A DNA stretch of 40,032 nt from an uncultured Campylobacter sp. (GTDB taxonomy: Bacteria; Campylobacterota; Campylobacteria; Campylobacterales; Campylobacteraceae), in assembly GCF_938030815.1 (NCBI RefSeq), contig NZ_CALHII010000043.1:1-40032 (forward strand), read 5' to 3'. The number at the start of each line of letters is the position of its first letter. The stretch's first letter is position 1. Of the stretch, positions 8,156-16,957 are shown in pieces. The notes under the pieces were generated by a model. That model searched no databases and was not told the DNA's origin. It saw only the letters and a program-made list of their open reading frames with translations. The translations under genes and the position numbers were made by a program.

Positions 8156-8277
8156 AGGCTCCTACCTGCCGTTATTTATGTTATTTTATTTAAATTTCAT
8201 TAAATCTTTAATTAATGGTCATAATTTTATTATAGAGATCATTAATAGAAACTTAAATTTTCATAAAATTATATAGT

Positions 8278-8302
8278 TTTTAATATTGATTCAATATTAA
8301 AA
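8278..8302. repeat. Palindrome TTTTAATATT-N5-AATATTAAAA, copy 2 of 3
   Basis: The arms and 5-bp gap (GATTC) match the copies at 2800 and 29832. The match here extends by one more paired base on each side of the gap. It lies 123 bp upstream of the rep ATG, within the likely rep promoter region. Confidence 0.6.
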
Positions 8303-8344
8303 AATAAAATATTTAGTATCATTGATGTTTAGAGTTTCGGAGAT

Positions 8345-8366
8345 GTTTTCGGGGGTTACGGGTGAG
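8345..8366 (-). repeat. Single inverted iteron in the rep upstream region
   Basis: The complement of this 22-mer begins CTCAC and contains AACCCCCGAAAA, matching the four iterons at 8563-8650 with a few changes. Iteron plasmids commonly use such an inverted copy as the operator through which the Rep dimer represses its own gene. Confidence 0.7.
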
Positions 8367-8562
8367 CCCGACAGGCCGCAAAATACCAGTACATGGGAAT
8401 TCTTTAAAATTCATAAATTTCCCGGCCATAAATTTTGAACCCAGATCGAAGCAAAAGGCAGAAAATTTTTGTATCTAGACTCAAATTTAAAGGTTTTTGA
8501 TATGTTTTTTGGCAAAATACAAATTTGTCGGCATAATAAATTGATAATATATATTAAAGCTA

Positions 8563-8650
8563 CTCACTCAAAACCCCCGAAATGCTCACCTAAAACCCCC
8601 GACGAACTCACTCAAAACCCCCGAAATGCTCACCTAAAACCCCCGAAAAT
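8563..8650 (+). repeat. Four 22-bp iterons in tandem
   Basis: The units are 8563-8584, 8585-8606, 8607-8628 and 8629-8650, with no gaps. All contain CTCAC, then AAAACCCCCGA. Units 1 and 3 are identical; units 2 and 4 share CTCACCTAAAACCCCCGA, so the array is a doubled 44-bp A-B unit. These are the expected binding sites of the Rep_3 initiator. Confidence 0.9.
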
Positions 8651-8860
8651 TTTCTGCGTGAATACACGGCTAAAATTACCATAAAATCGAATGAAGAACA
8701 TGTGAATAGCTCAGGTTATTCACACCCCCTAATAATATAATAAATTTATATAATAAATTTAAACGCTGCCGCTGAATTTTTTTCGAAAAAAATTGAAAAA
8801 TCAAGTTCAAATTTTTAATAAAAATTATCACAAAAAAATTTCCAGTTTTTTATGATAACT
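8651..8860. other. Origin core: paired DnaA-box-like sites and AT-rich unwinding region
   Basis: TGTGAATA (8701-8708) and TTATTCACA (8716-8724) form an inverted pair of DnaA-box-like sequences directly after the iterons. They are followed by a long AT-only run (about 8731-8762) and further AT-rich DNA to about 8860. Iterons, DnaA boxes and an AT-rich region in this order are the standard layout of an iteron origin. Confidence 0.75.
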
Positions 8861-8896
8861 TCCTTTTGGAAAAACAAGTAAAAGAAAATAGTATTG

Positions 8897-8925
8897 TTGA
8901 CAACAAAACTGAAAAAGGCTATAAT
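8897..8925 (+). promoter_or_regulatory. Consensus sigma-70 promoter ahead of the NYN gene
   Basis: TTGACA (8897-8902) and TATAAT (8920-8925) are separated by 17 bases, matching the ideal vegetative promoter. Transcription should start near 8932, giving a leader of about 95 bases before the ATG at 9028. A perfect match is unusual in this AT-rich window. Confidence 0.75.
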
Positions 8926-8941
8926 CGATTACGAAATTTAT

Positions 8942-8986
8942 GTGTTAAGGACGTCTCATACTATTGTTGAGGAAGCGTCCTGACAC
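8942..8986 (+). ncRNA. Structured 5' leader or small RNA before the NYN gene
   Basis: The transcript can fold with GTGT (8942-8945) on ACAC (8983-8986), AGGACG (8948-8953) on CGTCCT (8976-8981), and CTC (8955-8957) on GAG (8969-8971), closing an 11-base loop. It begins about 10 bases after the predicted start of transcription and is followed by TTTT. It may be a regulatory leader or a separate short RNA. The fold was judged by eye. Confidence 0.4.
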
Positions 8987-9027
8987 TTTTGACATAAAAT
9001 TAATATTTTTATTATAAGGAACATATT

Positions 9028-9765
9028 ATGCAACAAGAACTTATAGGCAAGAAAACACCGTTTAACTCCATTTTTAAGCCTCTAAAGACTGCAGTATTAA
9101 TAGATCTATCATTTTTCTTAAAACGTTATAAAACGATATTTAACGTTTCTGATCCAAAAGATATGGCAAAACGACTAAGACACTACGTGTACAAATCCGT
9201 TATGAAAAATAACGACTATCTGTATAGAATATTCATCTACGATTGTGAGCCCTTAGAAAATGAGACTTCACTGCCAGTGAGCAGAAAACAGCTAAATTTA
9301 AAAAATACACAGACTTTTAAATTTAGACAAGAGCTCTTATCGTGCCTAAAAAAACAACCATATTGCTCTGTTAGATTAGGATATTTTGATACAAATTTTA
9401 TACAGTGGAAATTTAAAAACTACACAACTTTAAAAAGACTTTTAAGTGGAAAAATTAAGCTCGAGGATTTAAAAGACGAAGATTTTACTTTAGACGTAAA
9501 ACAAAAGGGCGTAGATATGAAAATCGGCCTAGATATGGCAACCTTAGCCAATAAAAGGCAGGTTGAAAAGATTACTTTGATCACGGCCGATAGTGACTTT
9601 ATTCCAGCGATTAAACTGGCTAGGAAAGAAGGAATAATAATTCAACTAGACCCTATGCAAAATGGCTACGTAAAACAAGAGCTGCTTGAGCATCTGGATA
9701 TGTTGTCTTCGATTTTTCCAAAGAATGAGAATGAAATAGATCCGGATATGGATCCAGATCTTTGA
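9028..9765 (+). CDS. NYN-domain (PIN-like) putative ribonuclease
   Basis: NYN/LabA proteins share the PIN nuclease fold and act on RNA. The acidic signature is present: VLIDLSFFLKRY (Asp26), KGVDMKIGLDMATLA (Asp163, Asp169) and ITADSDFIPAIKLARKEG (Asp188, Asp190). These correspond to the metal-binding residues of the family. The length of 245 residues is normal for a single-domain member, and no second domain is visible. It is transcribed alone on the plus strand behind a consensus promoter and a hairpin leader, between the origin and the Hachiman genes. An RNA-processing, copy-control or defence role is possible; none is shown. Confidence 0.75.
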   Translation: MQQELIGKKTPFNSIFKPLKTAVLIDLSFFLKRYKTIFNVSDPKDMAKRLRHYVYKSVMKNNDYLYRIFIYDCEPLENETSLPVSRKQLNLKNTQTFKFRQELLSCLKKQPYCSVRLGYFDTNFIQWKFKNYTTLKRLLSGKIKLEDLKDEDFTLDVKQKGVDMKIGLDMATLANKRQVEKITLITADSDFIPAIKLARKEGIIIQLDPMQNGYVKQELLEHLDMLSSIFPKNENEIDPDMDPDL

Positions 9766-9792
9766 AACAAAGCATTAAAAATTAAAGGTCAT

Positions 9793-12700
9793 TTATTCTT
9801 TTAAAATTTCCTTCATGCGCTCTTGAAAATACCTAGGATATTGATTCATTATTTTCTTAACTGTTTTCTGGTTTTGTTTTAGTGTGTCTATAATATTATT
9901 TTTATCTTTTAATTCTAAAGATGCGGCAAGATCTTGAGCAATAACACGATCTGAAAAACCAAGCTCATAAAGATCGATAGCGGTTTTGGTAGGCAAACCA
10001 TATTTTAGGCACTTTTGGAAAAACTGAAAATATTTTACTAACCTGCCTGATTCTTCTCGATCCAACATTCCTACAAATTCGAACAATGCACTCACAAGAA
10101 GAGTTGCGTCATAGGCAAGCCCACCCTCACATATATCAATAATATTTTCGATTTTGACTTTTCTTGGCTTTTTCCCTTCACCGAGCTTACATTCACTTGC
10201 GTCGGCAATTCGATAAAGTTCAAAAAATGGAGTTCCCAAAATCCACTTTTTTGTAATTTCTTTGAGAATATCTTTTTTGTTAAATTTACGAAAAGCTTCA
10301 TTGTGAACATATTCCATTATTAACGGCCACACCAAATTAAAAACTTCATCTTTATTTTGGATAGCAAAAAGTTTATCGGTGTTATCCTGTACCCACTTTT
10401 CAATTATTTGAGCATCATTGACACCATAGAGTGTTTTACTAAATACTATTCGCCGGTTGGTATTAGTAATATTTACCAATATGTTTTTTGCTAAAAGTTT
10501 AAATAATTCTTTAATCTGTTCTTTTCCATCATTGTCAGCCAAAAAGTATGCCAATGTCTGTTCTGCCAACTCGACAATTCCTGCTTCTGTTAAGCAATTA
10601 TCAACAGTATCCCAGTTAGAGAGAATAAAACCTTCGATGGAGGCAAGAGCTAAGCTAAAAAATTCGAATTGTGGTTTGATTATATCGACCGTGAAACCGT
10701 ATTCACCGTATTGTTGAACAATCTCATTAATCTTTTCATTTAGAGAATCCCACCCATTTATATAATTCTGAACAAAAAGTGGTATATCTAATTTTAACTG
10801 ATGTTTCTTTTTATCTTTTGAATTAGCTTGGTCGTTCCAGATAGTCAAAGGAATTAGTTGAAAAAGACTGCTTGTGCATTTCTCTGACATGGTTGGATCA
10901 AGTAGCTCTTTAACTATATTCCACCGCCAACTATTTTTTCGATTATGTCGATTGTCATACACAATAGGGTCGGTAAATAAAACACTACCTTCAGTATGTA
11001 TTCCTGCACGACCTGATCGGCCAATAAGATTATGAAAATCTCTAACTTTGATATGTTCCTTACCCTGATAAATGCTGGCAACAATGAGATACCGGATTGG
11101 GAGATTTACTCCTTGTGCCAAAGTAGAAGTACAAATAACAAACCTTATGAGATTTTCACGCATAGCATATTCTACTGCTAATCGAATACCGTGTGGTACA
11201 TTGCCGTGATGAGAAAAAATTCCGTATATCGCACTCTTGGATGCAAAAGCGCTATCACCTAGATTTTTAATATATAAATTAGCTAGTCGCTTAACTTCCT
11301 GCGCGTCTGAAAAATTTACCGGCAAGGCTAATGATACTTCTCGTTCAATAATATCGATGGCCTTTTCACAGATATTAGCCGCTGTTGATTTCCTTCCACA
11401 AAAAATAGCAACGCCGCCGTTTTGAACCAATTTAAAACCAAGATATAGTGCGATAGCCTGTCCATCATTCTTTTCAGGGAAAAAACGGATAGTTTTTTCC
11501 CTTTTTTTACTCTTGAGGTTTAATTTTTCAATTACCCTTGGAACAAAAAATCCACTTTGGTCGATGTTGTGGCTGTCAACATACTCAATCTTTCCCAACC
11601 GATCAAGCCAACTAACAAACCCAACCGATCTGAAAATAGACATCAGTGCCGTACCTTCGACAACGTTGGGTTTCCCGTTTAGCCATTCTCCAACATCTTT
11701 TGCATTACTAATGACCGCTGAAATCAGCACTTTTTGTATTCCTTCAGGAATTATGGATCGCAGCGATGCTAATAGCAGCTCATATGTAATACCTCTGGTG
11801 CCGCTGTCAAACTGGTGACATTCATCAAAGATCAGAAGCCCAACGTTTTTAGCTAATTCCGGAGCATGTCGAAGGATGTAGACTAATTTTTCTGGAGTTG
11901 TAACCAAGATTTGTTGTTGTTTTAGGAATTTATCAATTTCAAAATCGGTTTGTAAAACATCGGTTAACTCATTTACTTTGATATTTTCATTGTAAAACGC
12001 TTTGGCAAGGTTATTGTTGATCTCTTGACACAGCGCTAGGAATGGGGCGATGATAATGGCCAGTGATGCGCGCTTGGCTAGAAACGCACTTCTAAGGATT
12101 AATTCTATTGCTTTTGTTTTGCCGGCACTAGTGGGCATTTGAATGATGGTAGACTTACCTTTAAGAACATCGGCTTTCCCCAAAAGGTGTTGTGCAGGCC
12201 AGAGTTCTTTGATAAATGAGTCTTTTTGCAGTGCATGTACCCACTTCTTTTGAGGTAATCCGGAATATAATGGCAAAGCTTTCCATGTAGAATTTTCTAA
12301 CTTTTTTCTTATGACAGCTACGATCACATCGCCAAATAAAAGTTGTCTTGGCAAGCCGAATTCATAGATAGCATCTCGCAGTTGTGTAGTTAATTTGAAG
12401 AGATTTTCTTCGCCGTTTCCATCCTTAAAAAACTGGGAAACCGATTTTGAAATCTCGTCGATTAATTTACCGAACGGTCCTTTAGTTCTATCAAAATAAG
12501 TTCTCGTATCGGCATTTAACAACCAGAGCAATAGATTTTCTAAACCATCACTATTCAAATCTAGACAGTCACCATCAATGCTCTTCGCCAATACCGACGC
12601 GCTTCCGGGAAGATCGCACAGGTAATAGGAGGCGGAACCCAGAAGTGCGAGGTAGGGATTAAGTGTCTCGTTCAGCTTTGACTGGAGGTAAGAGTCGAAA

Positions 12701-12936
12701 AAACGGGCGGAAAATAGCAGATTGGTTTTTAGTTTTACAAGAGAATCGGGAGTTACTTCATTTCGGTTGATCGCAGCGGCTAGGTCGCCCAGTAAACCAA
12801 TCGAGATGGTGAAGAGCTTATTTGGATGTAGTGATAGATCTATTTCTTGGTATTTTTCAGGTACGTGGTACTCAATCATCTTAGCTTTTGATCGAGTAAT
12901 ACCCAAAAGATGAACGGATTTTTTATCAGGCCTCAT
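9793..12936 (-). CDS. hamB: Hachiman defence helicase HamB
   Basis: HamB is the superfamily 2 DNA helicase of the Hachiman anti-phage system and holds the HamA nuclease in check until it meets damaged DNA. Helicase motifs are clear: MPTSAGKT (Walker A), IIAPFLALCQE, LLIFDECHQF (DECH box), SAVISNAKDVGEWL, and IGRSGRAGIHTEG (motif VI). I place the start at the ATG at 12936 because AGGAGG lies 7 bases upstream; an ATG at 12966 has no such site. It then overlaps the end of hamA by 11 bp, giving translational coupling. Length is 1047 residues. GC content is visibly higher than in the neighbouring NACHT gene, suggesting separate acquisition. Confidence 0.85.
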   Translation of the reverse strand: MRPDKKSVHLLGITRSKAKMIEYHVPEKYQEIDLSLHPNKLFTISIGLLGDLAAAINRNEVTPDSLVKLKTNLLFSARFFDSYLQSKLNETLNPYLALLGSASYYLCDLPGSASVLAKSIDGDCLDLNSDGLENLLLWLLNADTRTYFDRTKGPFGKLIDEISKSVSQFFKDGNGEENLFKLTTQLRDAIYEFGLPRQLLFGDVIVAVIRKKLENSTWKALPLYSGLPQKKWVHALQKDSFIKELWPAQHLLGKADVLKGKSTIIQMPTSAGKTKAIELILRSAFLAKRASLAIIIAPFLALCQEINNNLAKAFYNENIKVNELTDVLQTDFEIDKFLKQQQILVTTPEKLVYILRHAPELAKNVGLLIFDECHQFDSGTRGITYELLLASLRSIIPEGIQKVLISAVISNAKDVGEWLNGKPNVVEGTALMSIFRSVGFVSWLDRLGKIEYVDSHNIDQSGFFVPRVIEKLNLKSKKREKTIRFFPEKNDGQAIALYLGFKLVQNGGVAIFCGRKSTAANICEKAIDIIEREVSLALPVNFSDAQEVKRLANLYIKNLGDSAFASKSAIYGIFSHHGNVPHGIRLAVEYAMRENLIRFVICTSTLAQGVNLPIRYLIVASIYQGKEHIKVRDFHNLIGRSGRAGIHTEGSVLFTDPIVYDNRHNRKNSWRWNIVKELLDPTMSEKCTSSLFQLIPLTIWNDQANSKDKKKHQLKLDIPLFVQNYINGWDSLNEKINEIVQQYGEYGFTVDIIKPQFEFFSLALASIEGFILSNWDTVDNCLTEAGIVELAEQTLAYFLADNDGKEQIKELFKLLAKNILVNITNTNRRIVFSKTLYGVNDAQIIEKWVQDNTDKLFAIQNKDEVFNLVWPLIMEYVHNEAFRKFNKKDILKEITKKWILGTPFFELYRIADASECKLGEGKKPRKVKIENIIDICEGGLAYDATLLVSALFEFVGMLDREESGRLVKYFQFFQKCLKYGLPTKTAIDLYELGFSDRVIAQDLAASLELKDKNNIIDTLKQNQKTVKKIMNQYPRYFQERMKEILKE

Positions 12937-13786
12937 CCGCAGCCCTCCTGTAGAGCTTGTGGACAAGCTCCATCATGCCGGGTCCCTTGATAACCAAGAG
13001 GACTAGACTGTCACGATTTGGGTGAGGGAAGAATTCCTTTGATTTTGCTGATTTGGGGATTTTACTACAATCTGTTGAAGCCAATTCTTTCTCGTCGAAA
13101 TATTCATCTGAAATAATGGTGGCAGCACCATAATTTTCTTTGTATGGAATATCCACGGGATTTTGAAATCTTTCGATTCCTTTAGCCTGTTCGTTTTCTT
13201 TTTTTTCCAAGAGTTTTTGTTTAATAAAGTTCAATGATTCATCTATTCGAATATGATCTTTGGCGGAATCATTAATAGCAATTTGTAAGCGATTGATCTT
13301 GGAGGTGGAGAATTTTGTCTTCGACTCGAAAACAAATAGCACGTCTTCGGCGGAGGATTCATTGTTTTTTTTATGAAATCTAAATCCAATAACATCGCTG
13401 CCCTTAAGTGACTCATCCCGAATAGCTTTAGATGACCATCGCACTCTAGGTACCCAGCAATCAAGAAGCCATTGCAGGTAATCGGCAATTAATATTTCTC
13501 CAAAGTCTCCCGCTCTAATTCCTGGTCCGAGTTTTGATGTTTCACTTGGAAATTTGATATCGATAAGATAATCCGATCGCGAACGTTTGCCTCGAAGAGA
13601 ATCTATCTCGGTATCTAGACAATAATGATTTCGAAAGTATTTTGCCCAAGCTGAGAGCGTTTTTTCATCTTTTTCATAACGGAATTCCCAAATCTCAATT
13701 TCCTTACCATCAATAGTTTTCAATCGTTTGCCAGTGTCGATCAGCCATTGAATGTGTTCTGGAGCCGATATGTTTATTTTTCCCAT
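12926..13786 (-). CDS. hamA: Hachiman defence nuclease HamA (DUF1837)
   Basis: HamA is the nuclease effector of Hachiman. The DUF1837 signature is present: GIRAGDFGEILIADYL (Glu97), KGSDVIGF (Asp131) and VFESKTK (Glu154, Lys156), which together form a PD-(D/E)xK-type active site. The 286-residue length is typical, and the downstream partner is the matching HamB helicase. It starts 35 bp after the stop of the NACHT gene on the same strand, so readthrough transcription from that gene is possible. Base composition resembles hamB and differs from the NACHT gene. All expected catalytic residues seem intact, so the system is probably active. Confidence 0.85.
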   Translation of the reverse strand: MGKINISAPEHIQWLIDTGKRLKTIDGKEIEIWEFRYEKDEKTLSAWAKYFRNHYCLDTEIDSLRGKRSRSDYLIDIKFPSETSKLGPGIRAGDFGEILIADYLQWLLDCWVPRVRWSSKAIRDESLKGSDVIGFRFHKKNNESSAEDVLFVFESKTKFSTSKINRLQIAINDSAKDHIRIDESLNFIKQKLLEKKENEQAKGIERFQNPVDIPYKENYGAATIISDEYFDEKELASTDCSKIPKSAKSKEFFPHPNRDSLVLLVIKGPGMMELVHKLYRRAADEA

Positions 13787-13821
13787 AGATTTGTGGTCCT
13801 ATTACAAATTTATTAATGTGG

Positions 13822-16305
13822 TTATTTGCGTTTATAAGATGATAATTCTTTAAAATCCTTTTTCTTTTTCGTAGAAAATATATCTTTTAATAATTCCGGA
13901 TACTTTTTTCTTTGTTTATTAACTACTGCTTTTATACATGCCTTGAGGTCTTCTTTATCATCGAATTTATTTCTATTTTTAAATATATTTATTATTGCAG
14001 TTAATAATAAATTATTTTCAATATTTATCATTTTAGTTATTTGTGGTAAAAATTTAAGTAAAACATTTTCCACGTATTCTTTTCCCAATAAATTCATATT
14101 TGATAATATATAAATAGTACAAAAATATAGTTTATTTTCATCTGGTTGTAAATTTGTATTGTCGGTAGATATTGGTGTATTTGCAACCTCAGAAATTATA
14201 TTTTTTACTTCGCTAACAATAAACATACTGGAATAATACATTCTCATCAAATGTAACATTGCTATGCTACTTATTATTTTTGGCGGCTTTTCTATTTTAA
14301 GAATTTTTTGGAAAACGAGGTTAAAGTCATCTTTTAAATTTAAAGAATTGTTTATCGCATTTTCTATAACCTTGCTTTTTATACTGCTTTCTGTCATCCA
14401 ACCGTACTGCAGAAGCTTACCTAAAAACATTATATTTATATTTTTTTCAAATCTATCCTCTATTTTCTCTATTTTATTATTTAATTTTTCCAAATCTTTT
14501 TTATTTATTTTTGTTTTTAAACCAAAATAAAAATAAGTAACATCTTCCCATAGTCCATCAGAAGTGTATAAATCAAATAAAATATTGAATTGCTCATTGT
14601 CTAATTCCTCATTGTTATCTTTAAAATATAAGGCTATAAAATAATCTAAAAATGATTTATGAGAAAAGGATACGTTATCTTTTTCATCAATTTTAATTAA
14701 TGATGTTCTAGCAATGGTGTTAATAAAGTCATTTTTATTTGTTATAAAACTATATTTTTTACAGAATAAATCAATACATTCTTCAAAATCACTATTTGTT
14801 ACTATGACTTTATCTTTTTTAAAAAAACAGTAGTATGCGAAATCGGCTAAAAAATCTTTTTTTATTTTTGGCTCGAAGAGGTTATCAATATTAACATCGG
14901 TTGTTTGATATTCACCAAAGATTAGGCTAACGTATCTATTATATAATTCTGTAATAGACGCTGGAATTTCATGTTTTTCTTTTACAACGTCTATTAAAAG
15001 TTTTAATGCTAATGGATAAAACGGTATTTGTCCTTCAAGTTCATTTATACTTTTTTCTATAGTAGTAATTACCACATTGTTATTTTTAATTATTCTTTTA
15101 ATAAGAGATATTGCTTGGTTTACACCATATGGCAAAAGTTCATAATTTTCATATTCAGATAAAAATTCTATTATTCCATAGTTTGTTCTAGATGTAAAAA
15201 GTATATTTGCACTATTTTTCCTTTCGTATAAGTAGTGTTCAATATTGTTTTTTATCTCATTCCTCGTCTCTTTATCTACTTCGTCTATGCCATCTATAAT
15301 AATTAAATTTGGTTTTAAAGTAATCATATCATCGTAAAAGGATTCCACGGCCCTATAAAAATCATTCGATGAATATTTATTAATAAAATCAGTGGCTCTA
15401 AAACACACCGGCAAGGTAAAATCTTTTTTTTCTTCTAAAAGAATTTTGCCTGAGTTTTCTTTTAAAAAGTTATTTATAAATACAAGTATCATCTTAAAAA
15501 CCAAAATGGACTTTCCAGAGCCAGCATCGCCTGTCAATAAAAATTTCTTTTTAGTTTTTGAAGTTAATATTTTTAGAAAAGAATCAAGGGTCTCTTTTTT
15601 ACCGAAAATTTGATCACTTATTCTATTGAGAGTATTTTTATCATTATCACTTACTATGAGATCTTGCCTACTTCTTGTGTGCTTTTTAATGTTCGGTTGA
15701 ATAAAATACTCATCATCGTTATTATCTCCTAAAAATTGTTCTATTTTCTTTATACTATCCAATAATAAAACCTCTGCGCTATTATTAAAGAAAAACTCCG
15801 GATAAAATTGTTCAAATAAATTTATTAATTTTCGTGTATCTATAAATTTAGTATTGTTTTTATAAGGCATTTCATCTATTTCATATAAAATTTTTTCTTG
15901 AGCACCATTCGTAATTGTCCCAATATTAATGATACAAACATCTGAAATTATAGCCTTTTTATATCGATCACCTAATTTAGCTGGTATCTTAAAGGCTTGC
16001 TTAACCTGTGTTACTATTTCTGTTGTTTTTCCAGATGCTTTGCCGTCTAGTTTTTCTAAAGCTTTCACAACGAATGCTGTATATTTTCTGTCTCCTAAAG
16101 GATCGGTGTATTCCATAACAAGGTCTTTACCGTTTTCGTTAGCACCTTGTAAAATCTCTATATACGTATCGTCATCGTGGTGCATCTTTTTTAAGAGTTT
16201 TTCCAAAACATAGTGAAATTCGTTTTCTTTGCCTATAAATTTGTATAGTAATTGTTTCTTAATGGAGTAATCTAAATCTTTTGCTTTTTTATTAAAATCT
16301 GTCAT
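13822..16305 (-). CDS. NACHT NTPase with a nuclease-like N-terminal domain (probable anti-phage protein)
   Basis: This is an 827-residue STAND-type protein. Residues 1 to about 180 look like a degenerate or variant restriction-nuclease fold (ENGKDLVMEY with Asp61, then TAFVVKA with Lys81). The NACHT core follows: Walker A GDAGSGKS at 259-266 and Walker B LIIIDGIDEVD at 334-344, then FTSRTN as sensor. The C-terminal 350 residues are helical and rich in Lys, Asn and Ile; they may form the sensor region. Bacterial NACHT proteins with N-terminal nuclease domains act in phage defence. The gene is very AT-rich, unlike hamAB beside it. The position next to Hachiman supports a defence role; the trigger is unknown. 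Confidence 0.75.
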   Translation of the reverse strand: MTDFNKKAKDLDYSIKKQLLYKFIGKENEFHYVLEKLLKKMHHDDDTYIEILQGANENGKDLVMEYTDPLGDRKYTAFVVKALEKLDGKASGKTTEIVTQVKQAFKIPAKLGDRYKKAIISDVCIINIGTITNGAQEKILYEIDEMPYKNNTKFIDTRKLINLFEQFYPEFFFNNSAEVLLLDSIKKIEQFLGDNNDDEYFIQPNIKKHTRSRQDLIVSDNDKNTLNRISDQIFGKKETLDSFLKILTSKTKKKFLLTGDAGSGKSILVFKMILVFINNFLKENSGKILLEEKKDFTLPVCFRATDFINKYSSNDFYRAVESFYDDMITLKPNLIIIDGIDEVDKETRNEIKNNIEHYLYERKNSANILFTSRTNYGIIEFLSEYENYELLPYGVNQAISLIKRIIKNNNVVITTIEKSINELEGQIPFYPLALKLLIDVVKEKHEIPASITELYNRYVSLIFGEYQTTDVNIDNLFEPKIKKDFLADFAYYCFFKKDKVIVTNSDFEECIDLFCKKYSFITNKNDFINTIARTSLIKIDEKDNVSFSHKSFLDYFIALYFKDNNEELDNEQFNILFDLYTSDGLWEDVTYFYFGLKTKINKKDLEKLNNKIEKIEDRFEKNINIMFLGKLLQYGWMTESSIKSKVIENAINNSLNLKDDFNLVFQKILKIEKPPKIISSIAMLHLMRMYYSSMFIVSEVKNIISEVANTPISTDNTNLQPDENKLYFCTIYILSNMNLLGKEYVENVLLKFLPQITKMINIENNLLLTAIINIFKNRNKFDDKEDLKACIKAVVNKQRKKYPELLKDIFSTKKKKDFKELSSYKRK

Positions 16306-16402
16306 AAAAAGTCCTTTTTAAAAAATGGGATATTTTAATATAAAAACCATAAAAAAAAACATAATTGTAGAGATTCCTAGTCAACACCCGCGTTCACTTT
16401 TT

Positions 16403-16522
16403 CTAAAGATTTTTATATCCTAATCTAATTAACTCTAGATGTTATAAGGCTACGTCGGTGTAAATTTATTTTAGAGTTCAGTTTTTTAATTTTACCGCTG
16501 TTCTATAGGTGAGAAAAGGGGA
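16403..16522 (-). pseudogene. Relic of a RelE-type toxin gene
   Basis: The minus strand encodes SGKIKKLNSKINLHR (about 16498-16455), matching SGKIKKLKSKRNLYR of the intact RelE at 19957-20247. Another piece reads IRLGYKNL and a stop at 16403, matching the end of the intact protein (IRIGHRKD...YENL) with a deletion. Frames differ and central parts are missing, so this is a decayed copy. The rest of 16306-16624 holds no gene. Confidence 0.6.
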
Positions 16523-16547
16523 AAAACTTAAAACATTCTTGATTTTG

Positions 16548-16610
16548 TAAAATTTTGCGACCTAAGCTATAGTTATATATTAAGCACATGTTAAATATAT
16601 ATAGTATAAT
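16548..16610 (+). repeat. Copy of the hicA promoter region
   Basis: This stretch resembles 19220-19287 in the same orientation, sharing AAGCTATA, TATATTAAG and ATATATATAGTATAAT at similar spacing. There it is the promoter of hicA; here no hicA follows, only the 3' end of mazF. It is probably a leftover of another toxin-antitoxin module or of a duplication. Confidence 0.45.
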
Positions 16611-16624
16611 ATTGTAAAAATAAT

Positions 16625-16957
16625 CTATGAAATCCCTATCAGTAGAGCCAACTTTATTTTTATTTCCTCCAGCTCATTTTGCGAGACTTTGGCTTTGTAT
16701 TCGGCTCTCCTAGCGTTCCAATCAAGGCTTTTTACTTGGTCGCTCAGGGCTATGCTCTCTTTTTCCCCTTTAATCGATATTTCAAAAGGGTAGCCTTTTA
16801 TTTTCGTGCTCAAGGGCACGCATATAAGCAAGCCGGTTTTTTCATTATAGGCTTTTGGTGTTAAAACGACTGCCGGCCTACGTTTAGCCTGTTCGTGTCC
16901 TGCCTGTGGATTAAAATCAATCCACGCTACATCTCCTGTATCCGGAATATAGTTCAT
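16625..16957 (-). CDS. mazF: MazF/PemK-family endoribonuclease toxin
   Basis: MazF toxins cut mRNA at short sequences and stop growth when the antitoxin decays. Family features are GDVAWIDFNPQAGHEQAKRR (residues 8-27, with the conserved loop GHEQxKRRPAVVLTP), then VPLSTKIKGYPFEI and the DQVKSLDW strand. The length of 110 residues is normal. Its ATG overlaps the mazE stop codon by 4 bp (ATGA), giving translational coupling with the antitoxin first, the usual order. Catalytic-loop residues look intact. The pair probably stabilises the plasmid. Confidence 0.9.
   Translation of the reverse strand: MNYIPDTGDVAWIDFNPQAGHEQAKRRPAVVLTPKAYNEKTGLLICVPLSTKIKGYPFEISIKGEKESIALSDQVKSLDWNARRAEYKAKVSQNELEEIKIKLALLIGIS

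Noticed and set aside
8563..8650. Tandem repeats as a CRISPR array
   Set aside because: The units are contiguous 22-mers without spacers, next to a Rep_3 gene: iterons.
8941..8986. Hairpin near the NYN gene as a retron or type III toxin-antitoxin RNA
   Set aside because: There is no reverse transcriptase, and the repeats needed for a type III antitoxin RNA are absent. Only one hairpin is present, so it is kept as a leader or small-RNA candidate.
12937..12966. Upstream ATG for hamB
   Set aside because: No ribosome-binding site at a fitting distance; AGGAGG serves the ATG at 12936.
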